From assembly GCA_027488135.1 (NCBI GenBank), contig JAIYCH010000094.1:1-64000 (forward strand): a stretch of DNA of 64,000 nucleotides, written 5' to 3'. Below are positions 45,247 to 55,600 of this stretch, one piece after another; position 1 is the first letter of the stretch; every line of letters starts with the position of its first letter. The position numbers and the translations under genes are program-made. This DNA comes from Saprospiraceae bacterium (GTDB lineage Bacteria > Bacteroidota > Bacteroidia > Chitinophagales > Saprospiraceae). The notes under the pieces are model-generated. The model ran no database searches and was not told where the DNA came from. It saw only the letters and a program-made list of their open reading frames with translations.

Positions 45247-45342
45247 TTTTTTTTATTTAAATAGTTGAATTATAGCTACAAACACATTAGATTTGCGGTA
45301 TTAATTTCGAAATTAGTTTTTTTTAGTGTTTCATAGTGTGGG

Positions 45343-45371
45343 GGGTAATCAATTTTTTGATTACCCTTTTT
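45343..45371 (+). terminator. Rho-independent terminator after the GNAT gene
   Basis: GGGTAATCAA (45343-45352) and its perfect complement (45357-45366) with a TTTT loop, followed by TTTTTA. It lies about 100 bp after the GNAT stop and abuts the stop of the convergent DUF3667 gene. Confidence 0.85.
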
Positions 45372-45372
45372 A

Positions 45373-46524
45373 TTAAAACCTTAACATACTTATGATTACA
45401 GTAATAAGTAAAATACTCGTTGAAATTATCAAATAAGTTAAATCAATGAGGAGTGCTTTAAATATTGTTTTAAACCACCCTTGTTTAAAGATTCTCTTTA
45501 GCGCTAAAAATTGATAAATAATGATAATAATGATAAATAGGTTAAAACTTTCTACTATAAATTTATATTCCTGACCTAGCATAAACAAGCTGATAACGAG
45601 AAAAGAAAAAGCATGAAAATGTAAATTATGAATCAGATGGTGAGCATAATAAAAGGGCAATCTGAAATATATAATTCGCTGAAATAAGGATATAACCAAC
45701 ATCGAAAAGATAACCATCCATATTAATTGGCTCGTTACAAAAAAAGTGAAATTTTTGATTTCTTTCTGTAACTTCATTTCTTGTCTGACTTGCCATTTTC
45801 CAAAGTCTGTACGAATATTTGCCTTTTTAATAATATGCTCAGGATCAGGATTATAGACCTCCGTAAAGCTTAATGGCATAGATTGTATAGTCCATTTACC
45901 CTGAATATTTTCTATAACGAAAATCTGAAAAGAACCTGGTAAGGAATCAACGGTAAGGCTATCTTTCCATTCTTTTGACATTGAAATAGGTTCGTCCTCA
46001 TTAAATTTATTAAAAAGAGAATCTGTAGGCGCTGATTTAAATTTTAGCCTTTGAATTATTTTTTCTTTAACAGCAATAGCCTGGGTTGTATCAAGTCCTT
46101 CTATTGTGAAGATATTATTTGGAAGAGAATCAATATTGCTTATGAATTGCTCTTTAAAGGCATTCTCTTGTATGTAATTTTCAAAAGATGAGAGTTGTTT
46201 ATCAAATTTTTTATTCACCCAATTCCCAAATAAAGCAAAATGGATTAATCCGGAAATGAGGAAAATCCTGAGAGGGCTTAAATATTTTTGTCTCTTTCCC
46301 TCAAAGAATTGGGTGGAAAGCTTACCAGGGAAAAATAAATGTGAAAATGATATCCACAACCTATATTCAAAATTGAATACAATGTCGATATACTCTTTAA
46401 TAAGTGATAATAATGATAAGCCGGGTAAGGATGCCTTTTGCCCACAATTTGTACAAAACTTATCTGCAGGACTAAATGATACTCCACAGTTTGGACAATC
46501 AACAACTTCCTTATTGCTATTCAT
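45373..46524 (-). CDS. DUF3667-family zinc-ribbon membrane protein
   Basis: 383 residues. The N-terminal zinc ribbon is two CxxC pairs, DCPNCG and FCTNCGQK (about 9-30), the family mark. The conserved block FFPGKLSTQFFEGKRQKYLSP follows (in part: FPGKLSTQFFEGKRQKYL). Membrane segments are seen near 86-102 and in a C-terminal cluster of about four (255-383). Between them is a hydrophilic stretch of about 140 residues. Function unknown; the family is frequent in Bacteroidota. It begins 21 bp after the M23 peptidase stop, so it is probably in one operon with it. Confidence 0.85.
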   Translation of the reverse strand: MNSNKEVVDCPNCGVSFSPADKFCTNCGQKASLPGLSLLSLIKEYIDIVFNFEYRLWISFSHLFFPGKLSTQFFEGKRQKYLSPLRIFLISGLIHFALFGNWVNKKFDKQLSSFENYIQENAFKEQFISNIDSLPNNIFTIEGLDTTQAIAVKEKIIQRLKFKSAPTDSLFNKFNEDEPISMSKEWKDSLTVDSLPGSFQIFVIENIQGKWTIQSMPLSFTEVYNPDPEHIIKKANIRTDFGKWQVRQEMKLQKEIKNFTFFVTSQLIWMVIFSMLVISLFQRIIYFRLPFYYAHHLIHNLHFHAFSFLVISLFMLGQEYKFIVESFNLFIIIIIIYQFLALKRIFKQGWFKTIFKALLIDLTYLIISTSILLITVIISMLRF

Positions 46525-46545
46525 AAAAGCATTAAAGAATATGAT

Positions 46546-47526
46546 TTAATCTAAGGATTGAACGACCTGACCAGCTAAAGTAACCAATTCTTTATATTCC
46601 TGAACAGAAAGACCATCCAGGCAATATGAGATAGGATTTACTGGTTTACCATTTACATGAACCTCATAATGGCAATGAGGCGCTGTTGAAATACCGCTAC
46701 TGCCTACCGTTCCAATCAACTGCCCTCTTACAACCTGATCACCCTGTCTGATATTTATTTTAGACAAATGCGCATAGATAGTTTGGTAACCAAATCCATG
46801 ATCTATAACAATATGATTTCCAAAACCAGCATTTCTGGTTGCTTTTACCACTCTACCAGAACCAGTAGCCTGAATAGCAGTGCCTTTAGGGGCGGTAAAA
46901 TCAATACCATAATGCATCTTTTTAACTTTAAATATAGGATGAATCCTATAACCAAAGCCCGATAAAAAATTAACCCCTTTTGCTAATTTATCTGATCTGA
47001 CAGGTTTAATGGATGGACGGGAAGCGAGGAATTTTTCTTCTTTTTTGGCATAATTCATAATTGTATCCAACGATTTCGATTGAATAACAAGGGAATGTTT
47101 TAATCTTCTCAAACGCTTTTGAGTTTCAATGATAGTCCCTCCTACTTTTTTATACTGTTCAAAATTTTCATATTCATTATGACCTCCAATACCCCCTCTC
47201 CAAACATTATTATCTATAGGATCGAGACCAAATAAACTTCTATAGGTATAAGAATCTCTTTTTTGGACATTACCTAAGACCTTTTCCATACGCTCCATTT
47301 CATCTACCAGTCGTTGATATTCCACTTCCATCACATCGATTTCAGAAAGTAGAGATTTCTCTTGAGGAGAGGGCAAATATTTATGTAAAAAAACGGTTAA
47401 CAACAAGGCCGTTGTTAAGACAGCACTTACAACAGAGAAGAAGCGCACGAACTTACTCTTTAGAGACTCCTCTATTCGTTCATAACGAAGTAAATTGGCA
47501 TCAAAGAAGAATTTTTCCTTTTTCAT
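46546..47526 (-). CDS. M23-family (LytM-type) peptidoglycan endopeptidase
   Basis: 326 residues. A membrane helix (FFSVVSAVLTTALLLTVFL, about 29-47) anchors it. A coiled-coil region (about 60-180; VEYQRLVDEMERMEKVLG, TQKRLRRLKHSLV) is followed by the M23 domain (about 190-300). Zinc ligands are His and Asp in MHYGIDFTAPKG and the last His of APHCHYEV; the first His of that HxH pair is catalytic. It hydrolyses peptide cross-links, or, as with some LytM factors, activates amidases. The coiled coil suggests a division role. Followed by DUF3667. Confidence 0.93.
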   Translation of the reverse strand: MKKEKFFFDANLLRYERIEESLKSKFVRFFSVVSAVLTTALLLTVFLHKYLPSPQEKSLLSEIDVMEVEYQRLVDEMERMEKVLGNVQKRDSYTYRSLFGLDPIDNNVWRGGIGGHNEYENFEQYKKVGGTIIETQKRLRRLKHSLVIQSKSLDTIMNYAKKEEKFLASRPSIKPVRSDKLAKGVNFLSGFGYRIHPIFKVKKMHYGIDFTAPKGTAIQATGSGRVVKATRNAGFGNHIVIDHGFGYQTIYAHLSKINIRQGDQVVRGQLIGTVGSSGISTAPHCHYEVHVNGKPVNPISYCLDGLSVQEYKELVTLAGQVVQSLD

Positions 47527-47850
47527 AATTTGGTATGTTGTTAAATCGTACCTGAATAACTAAACAGGCACATAACACCTAATGGGGGGTATTAGATTCA
47601 ACGGATGTCTCTCAAAAATTGCTCGGCTCTAAATTAGCTATCCTAATTGAAAAGCCCTAATTTTCTTAGGATTTTTTTAAATCTTACCCCTATTTACTAC
47701 CGTAAATAATCGCAAAAATGATAACTTTGAGCAATATTTGATTGTTTTTATACCTGAACACGACCGGTAAAAAGTAAATTATTACCGTTCCTTCACAATA
47801 TAAGACCATTCCGTAAATAATCAACCTTTTTCCCTTAAAAATTTAAAAAT
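47527..47850. other. 324-bp divergent spacer between the M23 gene and alaS
   Basis: No gene is visible. Three features stand out. CCTAA-TTTTC-TTAGG followed by ATTTTTTT (47656-47678) looks like a small plus-strand terminator. A 12-bp direct repeat CCGTAAATAATC occurs at 47700-47711 and 47811-47822. TAACTTTG at 47722-47729 is a possible alaS -7 element about 120 bp before the start codon. Confidence 0.5.
47722..47729 (+). promoter_or_regulatory. Candidate -7 element TAACTTTG for alaS
   Basis: Matches TAnnTTTG; no TTG box at 19-21 bp upstream. It would give a leader of about 115 nt that contains the second copy of the 12-bp direct repeat. Confidence 0.3.
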
Positions 47851-50478
47851 ATGATGACCGCACGACAAATAAGGAGTCACTTTTTAACCTTTTTTGCGTC
47901 TAAGCAACACAAAATTGTGGGTTCTGCTCCAATAGTAAATCGGGAAGATCCCACTTTGATGTTTACCAATGCGGGAATGAATCAATTTAAAGATTTCTTT
48001 CTGGGTAATAAAATTCCTGATAATCCAAGAATTGCCGATACTCAAAAATGTTTACGAGTGTCCGGTAAACATAACGATTTAGAGGATGTTGGATATGATG
48101 GAACGCATCACACCATGTTTGAAATGTTGGGAAACTGGTCTATTGGTGATTATTTTAAGAAGGAAGCTATTGACTGGTCATGGGAATTATTGACCAAGGT
48201 GTATGGAATGGATCCTACCAGATTATATGCCACTGTTTTCGAAGGTGATGCAGGTGAGAATATTCCCGCTGATATGGAAGCCAAAAATTTATGGTTAAAA
48301 TACCTGCCTGAAAATCATATTTTATTTGGCAATAAAAAAGATAATTTTTGGGAAATGGGCGACACAGGACCTTGTGGTCCATGTTCTGAAATTCATGTAG
48401 ATTTAAGATCTGACGAAGAAATTGCGCAATTACATGGTAGTCATCTGGTTAATAAGGATCATCCTGGCGTGGTAGAAATCTGGAATAATGTATTCATTCA
48501 ATTCAACCGAAAAGCAGATGGCAGCCTAGCTGAACTGCCTGCTATGCATGTTGACACTGGCATGGGTTTTGAGCGTTTATGCATGGTTTTACAAGGTAAA
48601 ACAGCTACTTATGATACAGATATTTTTACCCCATTCATTTCTATCATAGAAAAAACCTCAGGTTTCACTTACAAGGGAAGTTATGACCGCGATGCAAAAC
48701 AAGACATAGCGATGAGGGTTATTTCTGACCATATCAGAGCTATTTGTTTTACCATAGCCGACGGTCAATTACCCGCTAATTCTGGTGCCGGCTATGTAAT
48801 AAGAAGAATTTTACGTCGCGCCGTAAGGTACTATTATTCCTTCTTAAACATAAAAACTCCCTTTCTTCATACATTGGTCGCCCCGTTAGCCAAAGCATTT
48901 GACGATGTTTTTCCTGAACTGATAGCTCAATCTGCTCAAGTGGCAAAAATCATAGAAATGGAAGAAATTTCATTCCTAAATACACTGGAAAATGGATTGA
49001 AAAGATTTGAAAATATTTCCGTTAACCAAGGTGTAATATCAGGAATTGATGCCTTTGAATTATATGATACTTTTGGATTCCCCATTGATCTGACTCGACT
49101 TATTGCCGAAGAAAAAGGTTGGAAAATCGATGAACTGGCTTTCGAAGCGGCCTTATTGGAACAAAAATCCAGATCTCGTGCCGATGCTCAAAAAGAAGTT
49201 GGCGACTGGGTTAACTTACTTCCTGATCAACCTGTTGAGTTTACAGGTTACACAGAAAATGAAGTCCATGATGCAAAAATTATTAAATACAGATCGGTTT
49301 CGATAAAAAAAGTCTTGCAACATCAAATTGTTCTTGATAAATCGCCTTTTTATGGTCAAAGTGGCGGGCAAGCAGGAGATCAGGGTATATTATTTATCGG
49401 AGAACAGCCTGTTCAAGTAATAGATACGCAAAAAGAAAATGATCTTATTCTGCATATTGTGGATCAATTACCTGATAATCCCGCTGCTATTGTTCGTGGC
49501 TTGATAAATAAAAACAGGAGAATAGCCATTTCAAAAAACCATACTGCTGCCCACCTTATGCACGCAGCTTTTCACAATATCATAGGAAAACACGCACTTC
49601 AGAAAGGTCAAGATGTTGATGAATTAAAATTAAGATTTGACTTTTCACATTTTCAAAAAGTGAGTGCGGAGGAAATCTTAGCGATTGAAAAATTAGTCAA
49701 TGAAAAAATTCAGGCTAATATTTCACTCGACGAAAAAAGAAATGTTCCTATGGCCGAAGCAAAGGAATCAGGTGCTATGATGCTCTTTGGAGAGAAATAT
49801 GGTGAATCGGTTAGAATTATAACTTTTGATAAAGACTATTCTGTGGAGCTTTGTGGCGGAACGCATGTTTCTTCAACGGGTGAAATTGGCTTATTTAAGA
49901 TTATTTCTGAAAGTGCCATAGCCGCAGGAATCAGGCGTATTGAAGCGGTTTGTGGATTTGAAGCCCTAAAGTTTATTCAACAGGAAATGAATGAATTAGA
50001 AGAAATCCGTCAAATTTTTAAAGGTAATCCTTCCCCAGCTAAGGCTATACATCAATTACAAGAAGAAGGAAAAGCTCAAAAAAAATTGCTCGAAAAATTT
50101 CAACAATTGCAGGTTGTCCATCTACGGGAACAACTCGTTCTAGGTGCTGATAAAAAAGAAAATTATACCCTTATCATAAAGCATGTAGAACTAAATGATG
50201 CCTCTTTATTGAAAGAGTTGGCCTTCCAAATCGATAATGCCATTGAAAATGTTATCCTTGTTTTAACTGCCTCTATTCAGGAAAAGCCTCAAATTCTTGT
50301 CTCAATAAGTAAATCAATCTCCAACGATAAAGAATTAAATGCGGGCAATATTGTCAGAACTTTGGCTAAAAATATCGATGGTGGAGGAGGTGGTCAGTCC
50401 TTTTTTGCTACCGCAGGCGGAAAAAATAACGCCGGACTTGAAAAAGTTTTGATTGACGCAAAAAATATGTTTGAATAA
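47851..50478 (+). CDS. alaS: Alanyl-tRNA synthetase
   Basis: 875 residues, full length. Class II catalytic core at 1-240 (RSHFLTFFASKQHKIVGSAP, TGPCGPCSEIH). The editing domain has the zinc-binding HTAAHLMHAAF and CGGTHVSSTGEIG blocks. The C-terminal DHHA1 region has the glycine-rich GGGGGQSFFATAGGKN. It charges tRNA-Ala and clears mischarged Ser and Gly. The gene opens with two ATG codons (47851 and 47854); either is possible. It converges with the antiporter gene across 52 bp that contain a long inverted repeat. Confidence 0.98.
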   Translation: MMTARQIRSHFLTFFASKQHKIVGSAPIVNREDPTLMFTNAGMNQFKDFFLGNKIPDNPRIADTQKCLRVSGKHNDLEDVGYDGTHHTMFEMLGNWSIGDYFKKEAIDWSWELLTKVYGMDPTRLYATVFEGDAGENIPADMEAKNLWLKYLPENHILFGNKKDNFWEMGDTGPCGPCSEIHVDLRSDEEIAQLHGSHLVNKDHPGVVEIWNNVFIQFNRKADGSLAELPAMHVDTGMGFERLCMVLQGKTATYDTDIFTPFISIIEKTSGFTYKGSYDRDAKQDIAMRVISDHIRAICFTIADGQLPANSGAGYVIRRILRRAVRYYYSFLNIKTPFLHTLVAPLAKAFDDVFPELIAQSAQVAKIIEMEEISFLNTLENGLKRFENISVNQGVISGIDAFELYDTFGFPIDLTRLIAEEKGWKIDELAFEAALLEQKSRSRADAQKEVGDWVNLLPDQPVEFTGYTENEVHDAKIIKYRSVSIKKVLQHQIVLDKSPFYGQSGGQAGDQGILFIGEQPVQVIDTQKENDLILHIVDQLPDNPAAIVRGLINKNRRIAISKNHTAAHLMHAAFHNIIGKHALQKGQDVDELKLRFDFSHFQKVSAEEILAIEKLVNEKIQANISLDEKRNVPMAEAKESGAMMLFGEKYGESVRIITFDKDYSVELCGGTHVSSTGEIGLFKIISESAIAAGIRRIEAVCGFEALKFIQQEMNELEEIRQIFKGNPSPAKAIHQLQEEGKAQKKLLEKFQQLQVVHLREQLVLGADKKENYTLIIKHVELNDASLLKELAFQIDNAIENVILVLTASIQEKPQILVSISKSISNDKELNAGNIVRTLAKNIDGGGGGQSFFATAGGKNNAGLEKVLIDAKNMFE

Positions 50479-50491
50479 TAACTGCCATTAT

Positions 50492-50552
50492 TTATTCTGG
50501 AGAGGTTATTCAGGACTTGAATCAAGCAGGTCAAATAGCCGCTCCGGAATAA
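50492..50552. repeat. Long imperfect inverted repeat across the alaS/antiporter convergent ends
   Basis: Outer arms TTATTCTGGAG (50492-50502) and CTCCGGAATAA (50542-50552) pair with one G:U. After one mismatch, inner arms GGTTATT (50504-50510) and AATAGCC (50534-50540) pair with one G:U. The right arm lies in the last codons of the antiporter gene. No T-run follows on either strand, so it is not a standard terminator. Confidence 0.7.
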
Positions 50553-52573
50553 AATAAAATAACGCTGTTGTCGGGAAAGCGTTGCTCAATATAGGAAGGA
50601 ATTTCATTTTGCTCCATCAAAAATGAAGCACTTGCCGGTCTTCCTGGCATGAACACCAACAAATCGGCCTTATTAATTTTATAATTATCAATACTTTTAA
50701 ACCAATTTTGATTTAAATCAGTCACTCTGAATTTCCAGTTTCTAAAATTATAATTTTTTGAGTTCAATTTTTTAATATACCCTTTCGTTTCTTCCGAACA
50801 AAAAATGATGACATCCATGTGTAGTTCTAACGATAGTTGCATCCATTTTTTGAAACAGTCAGTAAATCCTGGCTCTGTAAACGCTAAAGGAGGTAATCCA
50901 ATGATTAACTTTTGGTGAGCAACCAGCGGGAGTTGTAATTTACATACGAGTATATGTTGCGGCGCAGTATCTAAAATATTATCCAGTATTTCTCCAAAAA
51001 CTCTATCTAATAAGCCTGATTTTTGAGGCCAACCTAATAGAATATAATTAGCATCCATCTGATTAGCCACCCTGGTTATACCACTTGCAATGTGAAAGTC
51101 AGGTTCACGCTGAAAAACAATTTTTGTATCAAGTTCAGCGGCTGTTTTACGTAAACTGCGGGTAAAACTATCCTCAAGAACCAATTCATTTTCAGGGTAA
51201 TCAGCGGGAACTACCTGTAAAACATGGAGGGGAATGTGTTTAACATTTTTTCTAAAGATAACCGACAGTTCTAAAAATCTATCCAAACTCCAATGATTCG
51301 AAATAGGCAATAGGTATTTTTCAGATACATCATTCTGATCAATACGATTTAAATTTTGATCAATTAATCCTTCTTTAAGAAGTAATTCCCTGGCAGCACG
51401 TTCCGTTACAATGGAAGAAATTACGCAAGTAACTAAAATGAGTATAATGGTTGCATTCAAGGTGTTTTCATCAAGAATCCCAGCTTCAAAGCCAACTAAA
51501 ATGATAGCGAGTGTAGCCGCAGCATGAGAACTAGTCAATCCAAAAATCAATCGTCTATGAACACCCTGAAAGGAAAAAACCATTTGGGTAAGCCAGGCGG
51601 CTAACCATTTCACAAACAAAGCGACCGAAGTTAAAACTACGGCAATAATTACAGCATGTTTACCATTAAAAAGTACGGATAAATCAACCAGCATACCCAC
51701 GCTAACTAAAAAAAACGGAATAAATATGGCGTTACCTATAAACTCAATTCTATTGAATAAGGCAGAGGTATGCGATATCAGGGAATTCAAGGCCAATCCA
51801 GCCATAAAGGCACCTATAATTGGTTCTACCCCAGCTACTTCAGACAAGAAAGCAGCGAAAAAAATCACAGAGAGTACAAAAATATAATGCGAATGCTTTT
51901 CACTTTCAACTTTTCTAAAAAACCACCTTGAAACAGGCGGAATAACTTTAAACATTATGACTGAAAAAAGAAACAAAGAAACCGTGAGTTGCAACCAAAA
52001 AGCATTACTAACACCCTCGCTATTAGTTTTTAAAATAACAGCTAACATAATTAAAACAGCCGTATCTGTTAAAATGGTACCACCAACAGTAATTGCAACG
52101 GCCTGCTGTGATACTATACCCCACCGGCTAACAATGGGATACGAAATCAAGGTATGGGTGGAGAACATACTAGCCACAAGGAAGCTCGCTTGAAAATCAA
52201 ATTTAAGCAGGTAAAAGCAAATCGGAAAACCTACAAGTAGCGGAATCGCAAAAGTAAACAGACCAAAAAGTAAACTTTTATATTTATACTTTTTGAATTC
52301 ATTCGTGTCGAGTTCAAGCCCCGCCATAAACATAATATATAATAAACCAATAGTAGAAAAAAGATTTATAGCTTCCGATTTCTCTAAAATATTAAGTCCA
52401 TTTGGACCAATGAGTACACCTGAAAGAATAAGACCAAGAATACCTGGGATATGAAATCTTCTAAAAAGTAACGGAACTAAAAGGATAACAAAAAACAATA
52501 AGGATAAAATGAGTACAGGATTCCTGACTGGAAGTTCTATTTGGTTTATTAAATCAATCAGGTATTCATTCAT
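50531..52573 (-). CDS. CPA2-family cation/proton antiporter with C-terminal Usp-like domain
   Basis: 680 residues from the ATG at 52573; a TTG nine codons upstream is a poor alternative. The first about 390 residues are 12-13 membrane helices of the KefB/GerN/NhaS type (FHIPGILGLILSGVLIGPNG, FMAGLELD, EPIIGAFMAGLALN). The rest is a cytoplasmic region of about 270 residues with a universal-stress-like pattern (HIPLHVLQVVPADYPEN, ANYILLGWPQ) in place of the TrkA-N domain of KefB. It exchanges Na+ or K+ for protons in the inner membrane; ion and trigger are unknown. Confidence 0.92.
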   Translation of the reverse strand: MNEYLIDLINQIELPVRNPVLILSLLFFVILLVPLLFRRFHIPGILGLILSGVLIGPNGLNILEKSEAINLFSTIGLLYIMFMAGLELDTNEFKKYKYKSLLFGLFTFAIPLLVGFPICFYLLKFDFQASFLVASMFSTHTLISYPIVSRWGIVSQQAVAITVGGTILTDTAVLIMLAVILKTNSEGVSNAFWLQLTVSLFLFSVIMFKVIPPVSRWFFRKVESEKHSHYIFVLSVIFFAAFLSEVAGVEPIIGAFMAGLALNSLISHTSALFNRIEFIGNAIFIPFFLVSVGMLVDLSVLFNGKHAVIIAVVLTSVALFVKWLAAWLTQMVFSFQGVHRRLIFGLTSSHAAATLAIILVGFEAGILDENTLNATIILILVTCVISSIVTERAARELLLKEGLIDQNLNRIDQNDVSEKYLLPISNHWSLDRFLELSVIFRKNVKHIPLHVLQVVPADYPENELVLEDSFTRSLRKTAAELDTKIVFQREPDFHIASGITRVANQMDANYILLGWPQKSGLLDRVFGEILDNILDTAPQHILVCKLQLPLVAHQKLIIGLPPLAFTEPGFTDCFKKWMQLSLELHMDVIIFCSEETKGYIKKLNSKNYNFRNWKFRVTDLNQNWFKSIDNYKINKADLLVFMPGRPASASFLMEQNEIPSYIEQRFPDNSVILFYSGAAI

Positions 52574-52622
52574 AATTATAAATAAAAGGATAAGGAACAA
52601 ACATAACTAGGTATAAAAATAA

Positions 52623-52654
52623 GCAAACCGGGAAATAAATACATCCCGGTTTGC
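52623..52654 (-). terminator. Terminator of the rplKAJL-rpoBC operon
   Basis: GCAAACCGGGA (52623-52633) and its perfect complement (52644-52654), an 11-bp GC-rich stem with a 10-base loop. On the minus strand it starts 36 bp after the rpoC stop and is followed by TTATTTTTATACC. Confidence 0.92.
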
Positions 52655-52690
52655 CAATATAATAAATTAAAATAGAAAACTCAACATTAG

Positions 52691-55600
52691 TTATTCCATG
52701 TCAATAAACTGTGCCTGCGTTACCAAGTCAGAACTTTTATCTTTATGGGCAACGATAATTTGTTCAAATTCTCTGGCACCCGTTCCGGCAGGAATTCTCT
52801 TTCCAACAATTACATTTTCTTTAAGACCGCTCAAATCATCTTTTTGAGCTGCTATAGCTGCGGTACTTAAAACTTTTGTTGTTTCTTGGAAGGAAGCTGC
52901 TGAAATCCAGCTATTGGTACCCAACGAAGCTTTAGTGATACCCATTAACTGCGGACTAGCCGTTGCGGGTACAGCATCACGGAAGACTACTAATTTGCGG
53001 TCATTTCTTTTTAAGAAAGAATTTTCCTCTCTTATTTGTCTTAATGAAACAAGCTGACCTGCCTTTAGCTTATTAGACTCCCCTGGATCGGTGATGAATT
53101 TTTTATCAAAAATGATATCATTTTGTTCGATAAATTCACCTCTTTCAACGGTTTCTCCTTCAAGGAAAGTGGTGTCTCCAGAATCCTCGATGAGGAATCT
53201 GCGCATCATTTGTCTTACAATAACCTCAATGTGCTTATTATTGATAGTAATACCCTGAGATCGGTAAACCTCTTGCACACCATTCACCAGATATTGTTGC
53301 ACTGCAAAAGGACCTTTGATATTTAAAATATCTCTTGGAGCAATAGCGCCGTCAGAAAGAGGCGTTCCAGCTCTAACAAAATCACCGTCTTGAACTAAAA
53401 CGTGTTTTGAAAGTCCAATTAAATATTTATGATTTTGGTCATCCCTAGAGGTTACTATAATTTCTCTATTTCCTCTTTTGATTTTACCGAAAGTAACTAC
53501 TCCGTCAATTTCAGAAACCACGGCAGGATTTGAAGGATTTCTTGCTTCAAACAATTCAGTTACCCTTGGCAAACCACCTGTAATATCCTGAATTTTTCCT
53601 AAACTTCTAGGAATTTTAGCAACCTTATCACCAGCGACCACAGAACTGTTATCTTCGACAGAAAGGTAAGAACCTACTGGCAGAGAATAGTTTTTGAGCA
53701 CCTCACCATCTTTAGAAGAGATAGTTATATAAGGAATTTTCTTTTTATTTTTAGATTCAATGATTACCTTTTCAGAATAGCCTGTTTGATCATCTCTTTC
53801 AAGACGATAAGTTACCCCTTCTTCGATAGCATCGAATTGAACAATACCAGAAAACTCAGAAATGATGACAGCGTTGAATGGATCCCAATCGCAAATAGTC
53901 TGACCTTTTGCCACCTTTTCCCCATCCTTGAAATATAGATTTGAACCGTAAGGAATATGGAGAGAAACAAATAATTTATTTGTTTCAATATCATGTAATC
54001 TCAATTCACCTGTTCTGGATAGAACAATGGTATTTTTTGAGCCATCTGTAGCTTCTGTTGTTTTAATGCCATCGTATTCAACTTTAGCGTTAAAACGGGA
54101 AACTATTTCCGATTCAGTTTTCGACAAAGAAGCCACACCACCCACGTGGAAAGTACGTAAAGTAAGCTGCGTACCTGGTTCACCAATAGACTGAGCGGCT
54201 ATAATACCCACAGCATCACCATTTTCGGTAATTCTACCAGAAGCCAGATTTTTGCCATAACATTTGGCACAAACACCTTTTTTAGACTCACAAGTCAATA
54301 CTGACCGAATGGTAATAGAATCTATGCCAATTTTTTCAATGTGGATAGCCATTCGGGCATCTATGTAATCACCGGCATAAAGCAATACCTCATCAGAACC
54401 AGGCAATGTAATATCATACAGGGTATAGCGACCTTCAATACGTGATGAAAGTTGTTCAATAACCTTTTCATTATCTTTTAGCGCCGATGTTTCTATGCCT
54501 CTTAATGTAGCACAATCGACTTCAGAAATAATTACATCTTGTGAGACGTCAACCAAACGTCTGGTAAGGTAACCAGCATCAGCTGTTTTAAGCGCCGTAT
54601 CAGCCAAACCTTTTCTGGCACCGTGGGTAGAGATGAAATACTCCAAAACCGACAGTCCGTCAACGAAATTGGCAAGAATTGGATTCTCGATAACGGCACC
54701 ACCCGTATCACCTGATTTTCTTGGTTTTGCCATAAGCCCTCTAAGGCCACAAAGCTGTTTAATTTGCTGTTTAGATCCCCTCGCTCCGGAGTCAAGCATC
54801 ATAAATACAGAGTTGAAACCTTGTTTGTGGGAGGCAAGTTCGCGCATTAAAGCCTCAGTAATTTTATTATCTGCGTAGGTCCATTTATCAATAATCTGGT
54901 TGTAGCGCTCATTATTCGTAATAAGACCCATATTGTAATTTTCCCAAACTTCATCAACCTCTTCCTGAGCTTCAGCAAGGGTATCTTCTTTGATGGTAGG
55001 ATTAATCAAATCACCTAAGTTAAAGGACAAACCACCTTTGAACGCCCAGGTGAAACCCATATCTTTAACATCATCAAGGAAACCAGCTGTTATCGCAAGA
55101 TTAGTTCTTTCGATAACATCACTAATAACCTTTTTGATATTTTTCTTAGTCATCAGGTCATTCACAAAGGGTACACCTTCTGGCACATGTTGATTAAAAA
55201 TAACTCTACCTGTTGTTGTATCTATTAGTTTATAAAGCCATTCACCATTTGGCATTTCTGTTTTTACCCTAACTTTAATGGCTGCATGAAGATCGATAAC
55301 GCCTTCATTTAAGGCAATAATAACCTCTTCTGCAGAGTAAAACTTCATACCTTCCCCTTTAACCTTTATTTCAGGGGTTGATTTCCTTTCTTTTGTTATA
55401 TAATATAAACCAAGTACCATGTCCTGTGAAGGCAAAGTTACCGGCGTTCCGTTTTGCGGATTCAACATATTATGAGACGAAAGCATCAACATTTGAGCTT
55501 CTAAGATGGAAGCATGACTTAATGGAACGTGCACGGCCATCTGATCACCGTCAAAGTCAGCATTGAACGAACCACAAACTAAGGGGTGCAGCTGAATGGC

